Part shown: positions 20,544 to 32,432 of the stretch, one piece after another
Position numbering within the stretch: the first letter of the stretch is position 1
How the letters are laid out: every line of letters starts with the position of its first letter
DNA from: Zelopaecilomyces penicillatus
Taxonomy: Eukaryota > Ascomycota > Sordariomycetes > Hypocreales > Pseudodiploosporaceae
Direction: 5' to 3'
Length of the DNA: 64,000 bases
NCBI GenBank assembly: GCA_005765155.1
Contig: VCCP01000007.1
Span: 2,001,501 to 2,065,500, forward strand
Position numbers and translations under genes: made by a program
Notes under the pieces: generated by a model
Told to the model about the DNA's origin: nothing
The model's input: only the letters and a program-made list of their open reading frames with translations
Database searches by the model: none

Positions 20544-22224
20544 GATGTTGAGATGGTGAAATCGACAAGGTGTGAGCAATTCGGGGGACGTTTGACTGTT
20601 GGCGCGTTGGCGCGTGGCTTGTAGACGGTAAGACAGCAGAGCAAGAGTTGGGCTGTGGTGTGCTGCAGCTAGTAATGGTTATAGATGCTGTGCTAGTGCC
20701 ATTGTTGGGGTTGTGTTTGTGACGAGTTAAGATCCGATGCCTGGTGGTGATGTTTTTGAAGTTGCTGGTAGAAAGTTGCTGCTCCAAGCTTAGGCAATTA
20801 CGATGCCACCACGCGGGATTGTTCCGCTGTCAATCCAGTCCAGCGCTAGTCATGTGCTACCACCAGCACCAGTTGACTGGTTGAGCTTCTTAGTATCGTT
20901 AGAACTGTAGTAATTTCTATTAAATTCTATTTTAATTTCCTATTGTGAAGGCATCATGAATAATAGTGATGTGAACGGCACTAAATGTAATTTGACAATG
21001 TAAACAATAGAGTAACCATCGGTTTGTCTTGCTCCAGCGTTACTCCAACATCTTTGGTGAGCAAACTACCCAACACACCAATAACCACTATCAGAACAAT
21101 ATTCTCATGAATAAGTATTGATAAACTCCTTCTAAATGAAAGTTATACTCCGAAAAGGCTTAGATTAAGTTAGCAGATTCCACCGGGAATAATTGTGCCC
21201 ATATCATACCTTGGACAACACGCCCCTCCTATTAAGTATTCCGACTCCAGAATCACATGCTAGCACTCTATTTCTCCATGACATCTCGTAAAGTAGCCAC
21301 ATCCTCTGCGTACACTGACTATAAAGTCCAAGAAAGAGAACTATATGATGTCGGTTGAGGAAATAATTGGGAGAGTTGGCTTTTCTTTCAGGTTCACTGG
21401 CGGTGGCTTAAAGGGGAAGAATGGGGCGGCTAGAGCCACAGAGCCGAAAATGACGGTAAACAGCATGGAAGGCTTCATATTGAGTATCCCGATATGGTGA
21501 TGGAACCAGCGCGTTTAAATGAATAATGTGGAAGGTAATAGAAAAAAAGTACTGCAAGATCCAGCTCACAGTGAAGAATACAAAGAGAACGAGAAGAAAG
21601 TTGATAGGCAAGTCTAGTGATGGGTACTTCAGAGGGAGGACCACTGCTTTTCTACTTGAAATTGTTCAAGCAAAGTTACTATCAGCTGCACATATGGAGC
21701 ACTTGCCCATGTAGATGATGTGCATTTTCTTCCATTCTGTTGAAGATGGTGTCGTGGAGTACTTCCATCCTTCACCAATCACCAATCATTCACACATCAC
21801 TGCGTGTTAGTGCCACAGTCCCGTTTCATCCACCAACGCTCAACAGCGAGTCGTTCCGCTGGCAGCTCCCCCGTTGCAGTGCATGCATCCGCATCTGATA
21901 CGCAACGTCAGATCCCATGCTGATCAATATTGGACTTTTAATAAAGCTGAACAATTACCAACAATAGATTCTCTTATTCAACTATTCTATTTCTAACGTT
22001 ATTACAGGCCAGTGCATGTTATGGGAAGCTTTTAGTGTAACACAGGCAACTATCTGAACATGTGCACGCCACACAGCTGGTGACGTAACCCCACCAACGC
22101 CGACCACCCTCCTCCAACCGAGCTGCATTCTCTCTTCATATCCTCCTTCTCCTCCATCCGTGTTTCAACTCAACACCACACATACAGAGAGCTGCCCAGC
22201 ACCAGCTCCCACCCACTGCCCACC
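20544..22224. other. Intergenic region between ctk2 and palmitoyl-protein thioesterase
   Basis: About 1.7 kb containing the divergent promoters. An 78-codon minus-strand frame at 21408-21644 has one membrane segment followed by ALVPSPYRD, faintly like the start of the ALG10 glucosyltransferase; it has no continuation and is treated only as a finding. The pyrimidine-rich stretch just before 22225 fits a fungal promoter/5' UTR. Confidence 0.45.
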
Positions 22225-23304
22225 ATGCGCTCCCCATCACCGCTCCAGCACGCCCTCACGGCAGTCCTCCTTGCCAGCCAGGGTATCGCCTCGCACCTCA
22301 CTCCACGCGCTAGCATCCTCCCAGCCAACGCCCTCGCCATCAAAGCCACCTCAAACCACCCTGAAACCATCAACTTCCACTCCTCCTCCTCCTCTGACGA
22401 GGACAACGATACTCCACTCCCTGTCGTCATCTGGCACGGCCTCGGCGACACCTTCAACAGCGAAGGCATCCAACAAGTCAGCCTCCTCGCCGACGCCATC
22501 CACCCAGGCACCCTCGTCTACACAATCTCCCTCGCCGGCTCCGACTCCAGCGCTGACCGCACCGCCACCTTCTTCGGCAACGTCACCGCCCAACTCGAAG
22601 CCGTGTGCGCCGCTCTCGCCGCACACCCCATCCTATCCACGGCCCCCGCTGTCGACGCCATCGGATTCTCCCAGGGCGGGCAATTCCTCCGCGGTTACGT
22701 TGAGCGTTGCAGCGCGCCGCCTGTCCGCTCGCTCATCACGTTTGGCAGCCAGCATCTAGGTATTGCTGAGTTTAAGGCATGTGGTGGTAGCGATTGGCTG
22801 TGTAAGGGGGCGATGGCGTTGTTGAGGTTCAATACGTGGAGTGCGTTTGTGCAGGGGAGGTTAGTGCCTGCGCAGTATTATCGGACTGTGGGTGAGGGGG
22901 AGTATGAGACGTATCTGGATAGTTCCAACTTCTTGGCTGATATCAATAATGAGCGGGTGCTGAAGAATGAGGTGTACAAGAAGAATATTGCTGGGCTGAG
23001 CAACTTCGTCATGTACATGTTTGAGGACGACACTACGGTGATTCCGAGGCAGACGGCCTGGTTCACCGAGGTCAACGGCACTGATATCATTCCATTGCGA
23101 AAGCAGAAGATGTACACGGAGGATTGGCTTGGTCTTCAGGCTCTGGACCGCAAGGGCGGACTTGCGTTCAAGTCTATCACTGGAGACCACATGCAGATCC
23201 CTACACAGGTGCTCAACGACACCATGACCGACTACTTTGGTCCGTGGAAGCGATCATTTGGGGCCAAGGTTGAGGAGGACAAGTTTTCGTCTGAGGAGCT
23301 GTAA
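22225..23304 (+). CDS. PPT1: Palmitoyl-protein thioesterase (PPT1 family)
   Basis: An intronless 359-codon frame. The enzyme removes thioester-linked fatty acids from cysteines of proteins undergoing breakdown, in the vacuole/lysosome; loss of human PPT1 causes infantile neuronal ceroid lipofuscinosis. It opens with a signal-peptide-like stretch (HALTAVLLASQGIAS). The alpha/beta-hydrolase signatures are present: WHGLGDTFNSEGIQ, nucleophile Ser149 in AIGFSQGGQFLRGY, RSLITFGSQHLGI, an Asp at 268/269 in FEDDTTVIPRQTAWF and His322 in TGDHMQI. The last third has the PPT1-typical YTEDWLGLQALDRKG segment. Length is slightly above the human protein (306 aa), owing to a low-complexity Ser/Asp insert near residue 55. 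The first half uses mostly C-ending codons and the second half G/T-ending ones, an unusual shift inside one gene. Confidence 0.93.
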   Translation: MRSPSPLQHALTAVLLASQGIASHLTPRASILPANALAIKATSNHPETINFHSSSSSDEDNDTPLPVVIWHGLGDTFNSEGIQQVSLLADAIHPGTLVYTISLAGSDSSADRTATFFGNVTAQLEAVCAALAAHPILSTAPAVDAIGFSQGGQFLRGYVERCSAPPVRSLITFGSQHLGIAEFKACGGSDWLCKGAMALLRFNTWSAFVQGRLVPAQYYRTVGEGEYETYLDSSNFLADINNERVLKNEVYKKNIAGLSNFVMYMFEDDTTVIPRQTAWFTEVNGTDIIPLRKQKMYTEDWLGLQALDRKGGLAFKSITGDHMQIPTQVLNDTMTDYFGPWKRSFGAKVEEDKFSSEEL

Positions 23305-23672
23305 CTGCATATCGGTTCATCAAAGATTGTGTTATTGTAATTGTGTTTTCTTTCCTAGTTTTATTATTACACATGCAACATGGGTTAGGAATCACTGCTT
23401 GTACTTCTTTTGCGAAATGGGAATTTGAGGGATAGTTTTGAGACTGGTCTGTTTGTACTATGGCAATACATCATTTTTATGCATCAAGAACACAGCCGCC
23501 TCTCTTGAAGTTGTTTTTTTGTTTCCCCCCACCTTGCACGCCTCAAACGCCGGTGCCGTAGATCAATCATGACAAAGAATAACAAACTGGCAATCAAGCA
23601 TCTCTCTTTTCATACGAACACATGCACACACACACACACACGGCACAGGTTAAAAATGCGAAATCCAGGACA
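23305..23672. other. Convergent spacer with a (CA)n microsatellite
   Basis: Shared 3' flank of the thioesterase and the ribosome-biogenesis gene. It contains a short CA run at about 23623-23640. No gene. Confidence 0.5.
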
Positions 23673-24951
23673 TTACTCCTCCATGGCCGCCTTTGCCCCA
23701 GCCTTTTGCTTTCTCAGTCTGGTCTTGCGCTCGGAAATCTGCTTGTCCAGGGTGTCGTCGTCGCCCGAGGGCTTCTTCTCCCTCTGCTGCTTCTTGGCCT
23801 TTTTGGGCGCGGGGGACTCGACCTTCTCAGTGCCGTCGAGCGACTTGCGCTTCTTGCCAATGTTAGCCTTTGTGGCCGCCTTCTCAATGGCCTTGGCCTT
23901 GGTCTCTTCATCATCAGCGACAACGTCCTTCTCGTCCAGCCAGAGCTCATCAGTCAACCAGATGGGCAGGGCAGCTGTCTCGGGGCCCTTGATGTAGATG
24001 CTCTTAACGTTGCGCCACTTGGAGGGCACCCACTTCTCAACGAGGGCGGTGGCCACGGCGTCAACGTTGGCGGCGATCTGCTCGGGGGTCCAGTGGGAGA
24101 ATCCGACGCGCACGGCGGTGTTGGTGGTGGGTGCGAGGCTGACAAGGGCGGAGCTGAGGGCCTTTTCAATCTCCTTGGCGATGTCGGCGGGGGTGCCAGC
24201 ATTGACCTGGCCCTCGACGGGCTTCTGAGGTTTGGCCCGCTTGCCGTCGACCTTAGCGACCTTGGGCGTCAGGACAACAGGAATGGGTCGCTTTTGCGTG
24301 GTCTTGTAGAAAGTCTTGCCGAGGACCTTGGGCAGGCGGTTGATGATGCGGTCGTCACCAAGGAAGACATCGTGCTCAGAAAACAGCTTACGCTGAGCCT
24401 CGTACTGATTGAATTTGGCCTTGAGCTTGCTGAAGTCGATAACTCGCGTAACCTTCTTGCGCAGCTCGGCGGGGAACTCTTCCGAGGCGACAATGTTCTT
24501 GTATGCGCGCTGGGGGTCCGCGACGATGAGGCAGACGGTCGTCTCTGGCGAATTGACCGAGTGAGGCAACGTAATCTTGCCAGGCTGCAGGCGCGCCTTG
24601 TCGGCAATGTGGCGCTTCGTCGTCAGCGTGAGCCAAACGGGTGTCTCGACCATGCCGTCGACCTCCTCTAGCAGGTTGCGTTTGGAGACACCATCTTCGA
24701 CGTTCTTCTTTGATGCGGTTTTGATGTGCGCGAGGAGCGCCTTGGATGCCTTGAGAGTCTGTGAATCGAGAAAAGTGATATTGAGTCAGCAATTGTTCTT
24801 TTTTCCCCTCCATTATGGAAAAGTTGTTGTTTGAAAGTTTTTTGATTGATTTTGCGAAGGTGGCGGTGGAGGGGAGAAAACCAACCTGATCGGGGTCAAT
24901 GGAGGCCAGGGCACTTGAGCCAGTAGTGGCGACTTCTTTAGAGGGTGCCAT
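23673..24951 (-). CDS. Ribosome biogenesis protein with ribosomal L1 fold (Cic1/Utp30 type)
   Basis: Two exons, 24886-24951 and 23673-24758 (383 residues); exon 1 codes only MAPSKEVATTGSSALASIDP plus DQ, and the intron is GTTGGT...TCACAG. The L1-like domain spans about residues 25-270: TLKASKALLAHIKTA, ETPVWLTLTTKRHIAD, KITLPHSVNSPETTVCLIVA, RKVTRVIDFSKLKAKF, DVFLGDDRIINRLPKVLGK and VGFSHWTPEQIAANVDAV. The C-terminus is Lys-rich and charged, as in yeast Cic1/Nsa3 and human RSL1D1. These proteins bind pre-rRNA in the nucleolus; Cic1 is needed for 60S assembly near ITS2, and Utp30 associates with early 40S precursors. Length is close to Cic1. I cannot decide between the two paralogues by eye. 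Confidence 0.88.
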
Positions 24952-27458
24952 TTTATTGAATTCTAGCTTCCCTTGTTTTTTACTTGATCTCTGGCAAGTG
25001 GAAGCAACGAGGGCGGCGGGTTTGGTGATACTGGTGGGGGGGTGCAAAAACGTGGGTGGTTGAAGCGCGGCGTCCAAGCATCCAAGAAAAAAAATTGAAG
25101 TAGCTTGGGCTTTGCTGCTTGTTTCCAGCCGAAAGAGGCAGGCGGCGGCGGTGGCAGAAAAACAGGGACGATAAGATCTGGTGGATAAGAATTGTGGGGT
25201 GTGTGCTTGGTGGAGTATCGGCGTTCGGAATATGCAAGACCCGGCCGGCCATCGGGGAGAAACATTTTGTGTCTTTTGACGTATGGAGACACCTGGCCGT
25301 CCGGATCCGGGGTATGTACCTCCACGACCTTTGACCCATATTTCACGGGGTGTGGCTGTGCGAGCAGCGTACCCACAGTTTCTTCCCACAGCGCGGAAGA
25401 GGCGCCGCGACTCGGCAGCGGAGGCCCGGAATGGAGGCGATGTGTTTCATGATGCTGTCTTTAACATGAAATGATTCATATTCTGATATCAATTTTATTT
25501 CGGGAATGTTTTTGGTTTTATGCTCTGGGTGTCAGTCGCAGACTGTCGCACAGGTGCTGGAGGCGGCGCAGCTGGCAGCCTTATTTTGTGCCTTGAAGCC
25601 CTTTGGCCCGAGATTATCAGCGCGCATTACGGAATATGTACGGCGACTTGACTACATTGGCGGGGCAGCGGGCGGCTGACGAGAGAGGGTCAGAGACGTC
25701 TCAGAAACGCGACGGGGATTTATGCTGCTCCATAGTAATAAAAAAAATGCATCTGTGAAGACCGAACAAGACATTGGAATGGGGCCAGGCGTTGATTCAT
25801 TCCATGGCATGCAGATATTGCCCTTCGAGGCCAAACTCTCGAAGCAGCGAAATGCATCTTGCATGCGTCATCATCGTCGATGGTTGGTGGCCGTCAATTG
25901 TCCAAATTTGGCGAGCCAACCATGGCCAACTCTGGGCAGGATTCATTTCACTTTATGCTTTTTGGGGGACTTTTCAATAACGAATAGATTGCATTTAATT
26001 ATGCCAGACGGTTCCCCCTCTTCCCTATTTAAATGCCCAGCCAACCAACCTAAATCCAGAAACCACTCAAGCCACCTCAAGGCGCTTGCAGGGGGAGGAG
26101 GGTAAAAAAAACGCGGTTCTCAAACCCCCCATCCGGGAGTGGAGACGTGACTGTGCAGCATCATCGCCGACTCGCTAGGATGGAAATGGACGGGTCAAGT
26201 GCTTTTAATTGAAGGAGGCTGGCTTTTTGTGAAATAAGGTAAGCTTTAAATAGTGCTCCGTACTGCCTAATCTGATTTGTACATCAATTGACTGGCTTGT
26301 GAAGTTGTGAATTAGTTAGTGGTACTGGTGGCTGCTGCACGCTGCAGAGAGGACCTTGCATATTCGTACATGGCATTACTCGCAGTGATTCATTTCTGTG
26401 GGCGTGTTCACAAAATGATTTATCCTGTCTTGTGTCGTGGAGACTTGCCAAGGTGGACAAGTCAACGTCAATGAATCAGGCAGTGCATCGGAGGACGGTT
26501 GAGGCGTGAACAGCAAACAGCAAGTCCCCTTGAAGAATCACCAAAGTCTTAGAGAAAAGAAAGTCTTGTTCTGGTTCCCTGGTAACGACGTCAATCTACG
26601 TGCCACCAGAAGAAACACGGCGTTTGGTTTGTCTGAGTTTGGCTGCGGCCTGCCTTTTGACCCTTGGCTAAAAACCACGGAGGCCTGGCATTTCTGGAAC
26701 ATGCGCTGGAACCGGCCCATTCTTTAGGCCCTTCTTCACCCGCTGTAACCACTGTACACGGCGCGGGCTATGCTCCCATGTAGCCGGCACACAAATTACA
26801 GGCCGCCCAGCACAACTCTTAGCGCCCAGCACACCTCCAGCCCTCTGTAGCATACTGCGTAATGGGTGCCTGTAGCATTAAAGCGTGCCCATTAAACTCG
26901 GTCATCAAAAACCGTAGGCAGCCTTGCACAACGCCAACGCCAACGCGATGCGTAACCACGACCGCGTTCGTGTCGCCGCTCCTCTTTCTCGCTTGTCTCG
27001 CACCAGAACGAACTCCCCCATCCTCGTTTTAAATACCGCCCGGCCACATTTTCCTCTGCTCCCACACCCTTCTTCACACCGCGACCTACTTTGCCGGCCC
27101 AGTTTGCCTCTCGAATTTGTTCACATCCTTCGCTTTTCTTATTTTCTGGCAAGGAAGGGGAAATCTCAAAGTCGAAGTCGTGCCTCTTCTTTTGCCCTAG
27201 CCATTGGGGAAGGAAGCTCGCCCGCTGTTGGCCAGCCAGCCCAGTGCACGACTACTACCTGCATACCATCCCTACGCTTTTGGCTCTTGATATATCAGGG
27301 AATTTGGGGTGGTTCGAATTCGATCCTCGGTACGCGAATACTGTTTCAACAAAACAACGACTTGATCTTTTTTTCTGGAATGATTGTTGGTTGAAAGGGG
27401 ACACGAAGAGGAATCACCGAAACCACACGCCAAAAACCCGGCGAGAACCAACCACACC
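24952..27458. other. Promoter region between ribosome-biogenesis gene and FHA-protein gene
   Basis: About 2.5 kb between divergent genes. No conserved frame was found in it. Two ACGCGA elements (26943-26948, 27332-27337) lie upstream of the FHA gene; see the findings. Long C/T-rich stretches near 27000-27150 fit a fungal promoter. Confidence 0.45.
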
Positions 27459-29194
27459 ATGAACTCCTCACGCTTGCCGAGGGCGGCGGCTGCCGAGCCT
27501 TCGCTGCCCGCGCCGTCGACAACCGCATCGACATCCTCCTTCACATCCGCGGCCATCAAGCGTCCTGCACCCTCTCTGCTACCAGCATTCGAGCCTCTAT
27601 CATCCTCACCAGGCCTTCCTCGACCCACAAAACGCTTAAACACCGGCCTCGCCGGCGCCCAGCTCAAATACCCGACTCCCGTGCCGACATCTAGCACAGG
27701 CATCATGTCCAGCTCCCCACCACGGCGCCACGGCCCCGTTCACAATACTGCCCCGGAGCGCGCGCCGCTCTCTGCCGTGCCCTCCGTGGAACTCAATGTC
27801 AATGGCGATACGTTGCTCATGGGCCGGTCGTCCAACTCGTCACATTTCCAGCTCTCGGGCAACCGGCTTGTATCGCGAGTGCATGTGCGAGCACGGTATG
27901 TAGCGGCTGCGAGTCCTCTAGATGCAAACCGTATTGAGATCTCGTGCCATGGATGGAATGGGTTGAAGCTGCATTGCCAGGGTCGTTCGTGGGAGCTCTT
28001 TAAGGGAGACAGCTTTACGAGCGAGACAGATGGGACCGAGATTATGGTGGATGTGCTGGATGCCCGGGTCATGATCCAGTGGCCGAAGCGTGCGTCAACT
28101 CCTGATACCGCTGCTCACCTTTCGGATTCAAGCTGGGATGACTCTCCGCCGCGGTCTCGGGCGCGTGGGAATTCAGTGCTGCAGTCCTCCCCGCTCCGCC
28201 GGGCTGCCCGCATCGCGTCTCCGGAAAGCCCGACTCTGGCATCAGCCGGCCACCTCCGCCGTCTCTCAAGTGCCCAGCGTCTGCGGGCTCTGTTGCCAGA
28301 TGATGACGATGCGTCCGGTATTCACATCTACGAAGATGAGCCAGAGCTGCCTGTGCCCAAGAAAGAAGAGGACTTGATCGACGTCGGCGTTAGCATGCGC
28401 ACTGATGTCACTGCAAGTTTCTCGAGCGACGCGGATGAGGCTGATGAGCATGATCCGGACGAGGAAAATGATCCCATTGTGCACTCCTTTGGCCCCTTTG
28501 GAGCAGACATTTCTGGTCGTCTAGCCTCCATATCGACAAAGTCTCCACGGGCACTGCTGCCAGCTAAGCGTCTGGTCAAGTCTATCCTGAACAAAAAGCT
28601 CGCCCCCACCAATATCAAAACTGAAGATATCCTAAAACCACTATCCAAGGAAAATCTGCTACTACAGCACCAGCCAGAAGAACACAAACCTACCCTCCCA
28701 ACTACAACAATATTGCCTGAGGAGCAACAAAAACCCGAGACGCCGCTCCCCTCTGTCGAGGTCGACCCGGCCATCTCCAACCACGTTGTCAACCAGCTCG
28801 CCTTTTCACGGGTGTCTTCAACGCCACTATCTACCATCATGCAGAACCTGCCTGCGAACCAAACCAAGGGTCTGACGGCCGAGGCCTTGCGGCTTATCAT
28901 CGAAGCGACAGCATCTATTGGCACTATCGCGCGCCAGGGCAAGGATGCGGCAGGAAAGGCACTAGAAAGCCAGTATTATTATGTGCCCGAGAAGGATGAT
29001 GACCCGCAGCGACGGGCGGCGGTGGTGGATGGGCTGCGGAAGCCGAGTTTGAGAAACTGCCGCAAACAACACAAGGTAAGCTATTATCCTCCCCATCTAT
29101 AACCTAGTCTTTTGCATGATTATTCTCTATGTTGAAGTGCATGCTAATATGTGTTTAATAGCAATACTACTGGAAGCGTCCACGCACGCCGTAA
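27459..29194 (+). CDS. FHA-domain protein, Tos4/Plm2-like
   Basis: Two exons, 27459-29075 and 29162-29194 (549 residues), joined across GTAAGC...AATAG; exon 2 adds only ten residues, QYYWKRPRTP. The start is the Met of MNSSRLPRAA. The FHA phosphothreonine-binding domain sits at about 105-210 (MGRSSNSSHFQL, RLVSRVHVRARYV, CHGWNGLKLHCQG), within a disordered Ser/Pro-rich chain. The conserved tail has HVVNQLAFSRVSSTPLST, LIIEATASIGTIARQGKDA and RRAAVVDGLRKPSLRNCRKQ. This layout matches Tos4/Plm2 proteins, which in yeasts bind chromatin, are G1/S transcription targets and help in the DNA-replication checkpoint. The role here is inferred from the family. The tiny last exon is easily missed, but the splice continues the conserved HKQYYWKRPR motif. 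Confidence 0.87.
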
Positions 29195-30361
29195 TTGATA
29201 TAAAGATCTACCTCCCCCAAACGAGAGAGGAGCCACGATACACACTACAGTTTTACCAACGATGCACTGATGATGCAAAAAAATACGGGCGGCACCCTTT
29301 CTTTTAAATTCTGCTTGTGGGAATCTACTTATTCCCAAAGTCATTGTTTCTTTTGTATTCCATCGGCGTTGCGAATACCCTCTATTTACAGAGTCGAAGT
29401 CACCACGAGGATGCTTTTTCTGATGATGGCGGGCACCAGGCGGTTTGCGTGTTGCAAGAAGAAAGGAGAAGGCGTCTTTTCATCTCTCTGTCAGCGAGCA
29501 TGGTCTGAACTGGGAAAAGAAGAGCCTGGCAATGTTTAAGTTTGCCAACATTTTCCCCCATTCTCGTGTGTTTGGGTTAAGAAGATATGATTGCGTCTGG
29601 AGAGAAAGACAGAGAGAGAAAGAATGACGCATGAGGGGAGCAAAAGGCTGTTTACGGGGGTTTTCTGGTAATGGAAATGTTATTTCCCGGGGTTCAAGGG
29701 CTGTTCTGTTCAATCAGGAGTGAAAGGGGAACGGCCATGGTGGTGCATCCCATGTGTGGGGAGTTTTTTGGTGGCATTCTTTTTCAAATTATTTTTTCTT
29801 GTGCACATCTTGAAAGGTTGGAATTCTTCATTCTCTGAAGAAACGAGATTGACGATGTTGAAAGGGCGTTGTCGGAAAGGCTTTTTTGTTTTTTCTTCAA
29901 AGACGAAATCACGATGGCGTCGGTATTGGTCGTGTTTTGCAAGGGGGGAAGGCACATCTTGTTTTTTCTTGTACCCTACATGGCGCCTGCTGCAGAGGCA
30001 ATACTGCAGATGAATCAAATTAAATAATTGCAACAAAAATATCTGATCATTTCCAATATTTTAAAAATCATTTCAAACAAGGGAATGATGCTCTGTGTGT
30101 GCAAGAAAACTTGATGTGATGTATTGGTTGCATGATTTGTATTGCACACTTCCCCTCATCAGAGTCTCGTTAGTGGCGTGAGACTGACACGCCGTTGTCG
30201 TCATGGCTGGGGGGTTTCTGATGGTACTGGATGGGTGCTTGGAATGCCTCATATGGGGGAGCTCCCCCGCACGGGAGGTGGAAATTGTGAGGTTTCAAAA
30301 CTTAAGTTGAACAACAAAGATTTAACAACAATTTGAGCACACATTTGCAATCATCGCGATA
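29195..30361. other. Intergenic region after the FHA gene
   Basis: Non-coding, A/T- and G-rich in turn, with several T- and A-runs. No domain or splice-consistent gene recognised. Confidence 0.45.
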
Positions 30362-30795
30362 ATGGCGGACAATGATAGGAATGCTTCAACGTCTGTAGAG
30401 ACGCACCAAGGCAAGTATTTGCCATAACCCCCATGCATATTGACCTAATCCTACAACTCGTTCAATCATCCACGCTATTCCATTCATCCAAGGTGCTACT
30501 TCTAGCCATATCATCTTCATTCCACTTCTCCTGTTTATTCTATCAGAGAGGTTAATGATTTCCCTACGCAAACATCAATTCTAAACTCTGCTTTGTTTCA
30601 TCAGATCACAACTCAAGCGGCAACTCCAGCAGCCAGTCTGATGCTGCGCGCGCCGCGGCTATCCAGCACACCACCGAGTGGACACCGACAATGAACCGTC
30701 GACAAAGCTGGAGCCAGCAGGACCAGAAACATGTGCTTCAGATGGGCACGCTTGAGGGTGTTGAGCCAGGGCACCCTGGGTTTACAAAGTCTTAG
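30362..30795 (+). CDS. Small protein of 79 aa, split by a GC-AG intron
   Basis: Two exons, 30362-30410 and 30605-30795. The intron (30411-30604, 194 nt) begins GCAAGT after AAG and ends TTTCATCAG, the classic strong GC-AG arrangement; no GT donor nearby gives an open frame. The product is hydrophilic and Ser/Gln-rich: a short N-terminus, then Asp-His-Asn-Ser-Ser-Gly, AARAAAIQHTTEWTPTMNR, RQSWSQQDQKHVLQM and a final GHPGFTKS. I recall similarly arranged tiny proteins (A-rich helix, W, RRQSW, GF near the end) in other Sordariomycetes, but no function is known to me. It has no signal peptide or membrane segment. RRQSW would suit a basophilic kinase site. It is too short and split to show as a long reading frame. 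Confidence 0.6.
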
Positions 30796-32432
30796 GTGAT
30801 GTTGATTTTGGTATGGATTGTAGGGTATGTGGAATAAAAGTTGAACTATTGAATGATGAAAATTGAAGAAATTGAGGGGAGCGCTGAGGGACAAGATTTT
30901 TTTTACGGACCGACTGCATGGCTTGGATACAGGATATGTCATCTTGTTTGTCTCTTTAGTCTTGCTGGTCCTGGGAGAGAAAAGTCTGCACGGCACAAGT
31001 GTCTGATTTTGTGTAATATCGCATTGAGCAACGGCGACTTGTCAGTTAGTTTAGGAGAGTAAAACCACTTGGGAAATTGTATACTATTGGCTCTATTACG
31101 CTTTTTCGCTCATTAGTAAGAACCAGCATTGCATAACAGGATGTTTTGGACAAAAGATCCATCCACTACTCTTAAGATAGCTTGGGAAGCTAAAGTTTAT
31201 GCTGTACTTGGTAAGCGAAGAATTCTATCACTAGTCAAAGAACTTACTATGTAAGGAAAGGAGAGACGAGGAAGATGTACCAGATAACTATACGGCGACT
31301 CTAATTCACGTTCCTTACAAGTGGGCGATACGTGTTGCCGCTCCATTAACTCAAACTTCAGACAGTAAAAAGACCTTTGCATTTTTGAGCATATACGATA
31401 CAAAGAGGGATTTACTCAGTAGATGAACTACTCCATCAGATAACCTTTATTTCTTTCCACGTTGGTAACAGACTATCTGTGTCTGCGAATTCCTCCCGTT
31501 GGCCGGTTTCGAACCACATCGCAATATCTGGTCACCATGAACCACCATTTCCTACAAAAACCCCAGCAAATCCATGGCAGTGCCAAGGGTTACAGGCATG
31601 GCGGTGGCAGCGTACAACATTTACGGTCTTTTTCAGATACAAGATTGCTCAACACTGGGGATTCTTTTGATTTACAGTGTATTTGGAGCTCTTTTCAATA
31701 TCGTGGGCTAAGTTTAAAGGATAGTATTTCGTATAGTGAGATTGAGGACGAACTTGAATATGGAAAGAAGTGCACAAACGCGCCTGACTGATTGTTTGGG
31801 TCATGGCAATGCCGTCATTTATGAGGCACGGAAGGTGGAAATCCACGACGCAAACCCTCCTGCGAAACACGCAATCAATTTTGCGAACCATACCAAACTT
31901 ACAATCACCAACTCCCCAGTATCTTTGCAGCATCGCCTTTTGAGGCTCTATTGATACAAATCTGAGCTTTTCGCAGAGTACCGATATCCATTTACCATCC
32001 TCCCTCATCGACTTTGTGTGGTGTCACTGCGATTAATTGTACGCTGGTGGATCTCCGAGTCGCAACAGAAAAACTTGGGAGGGCCGGAGCAAAACCAACT
32101 GTGAAGGACAAAGAAAGAATATCAGAGTCGAACAACATGCCCAGCGGCAAGATTCAGTGGTGAATTTCAGCCTTGCGCTCCTGATGAATCTGGCAGGCGA
32201 GGCCCTGACCTCTACTGGCTCTGGCACGAAGGCGGTCAGCCAACGAAATTCCTCAGACTTCCACCTTCGCATCACGTCGCCTCCGAGCCATATTTATATA
32301 CCCTGATCAAGCTTTCTCGAGATTCAAATCCTCTCTCGCGCACGAGCGAGCGGTGCTCTGACGGCTGGTGCTTGGTGAAAGTACGGCTCTGCCATACGAG
32401 TTCAGGGAGAACACCAAGGGCCGTCCACAACC
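30796..32432. other. Intergenic region, no gene supported
   Basis: About 1.6 kb. The longest frames (plus strand 31462-31791; minus strand 31649-32008) lack motifs, splice partners and codon patterns of neighbouring genes. A TATATTTATA-like stretch near 32290-32302 may belong to the promoter of the 313-residue gene. Confidence 0.4.

Noticed and set aside
22160..22759. 199-codon Ser/Pro/Thr-rich frame overlapping the thioesterase
   Set aside because: It lies in another frame of the C-rich first half of the thioesterase gene, and its Ser/Pro-rich content follows from that composition.
23622..24671. A 349-codon plus-strand frame opposite the Cic1/Utp30-type gene
   Set aside because: It is the antisense shadow of a GC3-rich gene. 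The minus-strand frame has a clear L1 fold and splice site, and the antisense product is a Leu/Gly-rich sequence without a domain.
27300..27340. GGTTCGAATTCGATCC, similar to a tRNA T-arm
   Set aside because: No acceptor stem, D-arm or anticodon arm can be placed around it.
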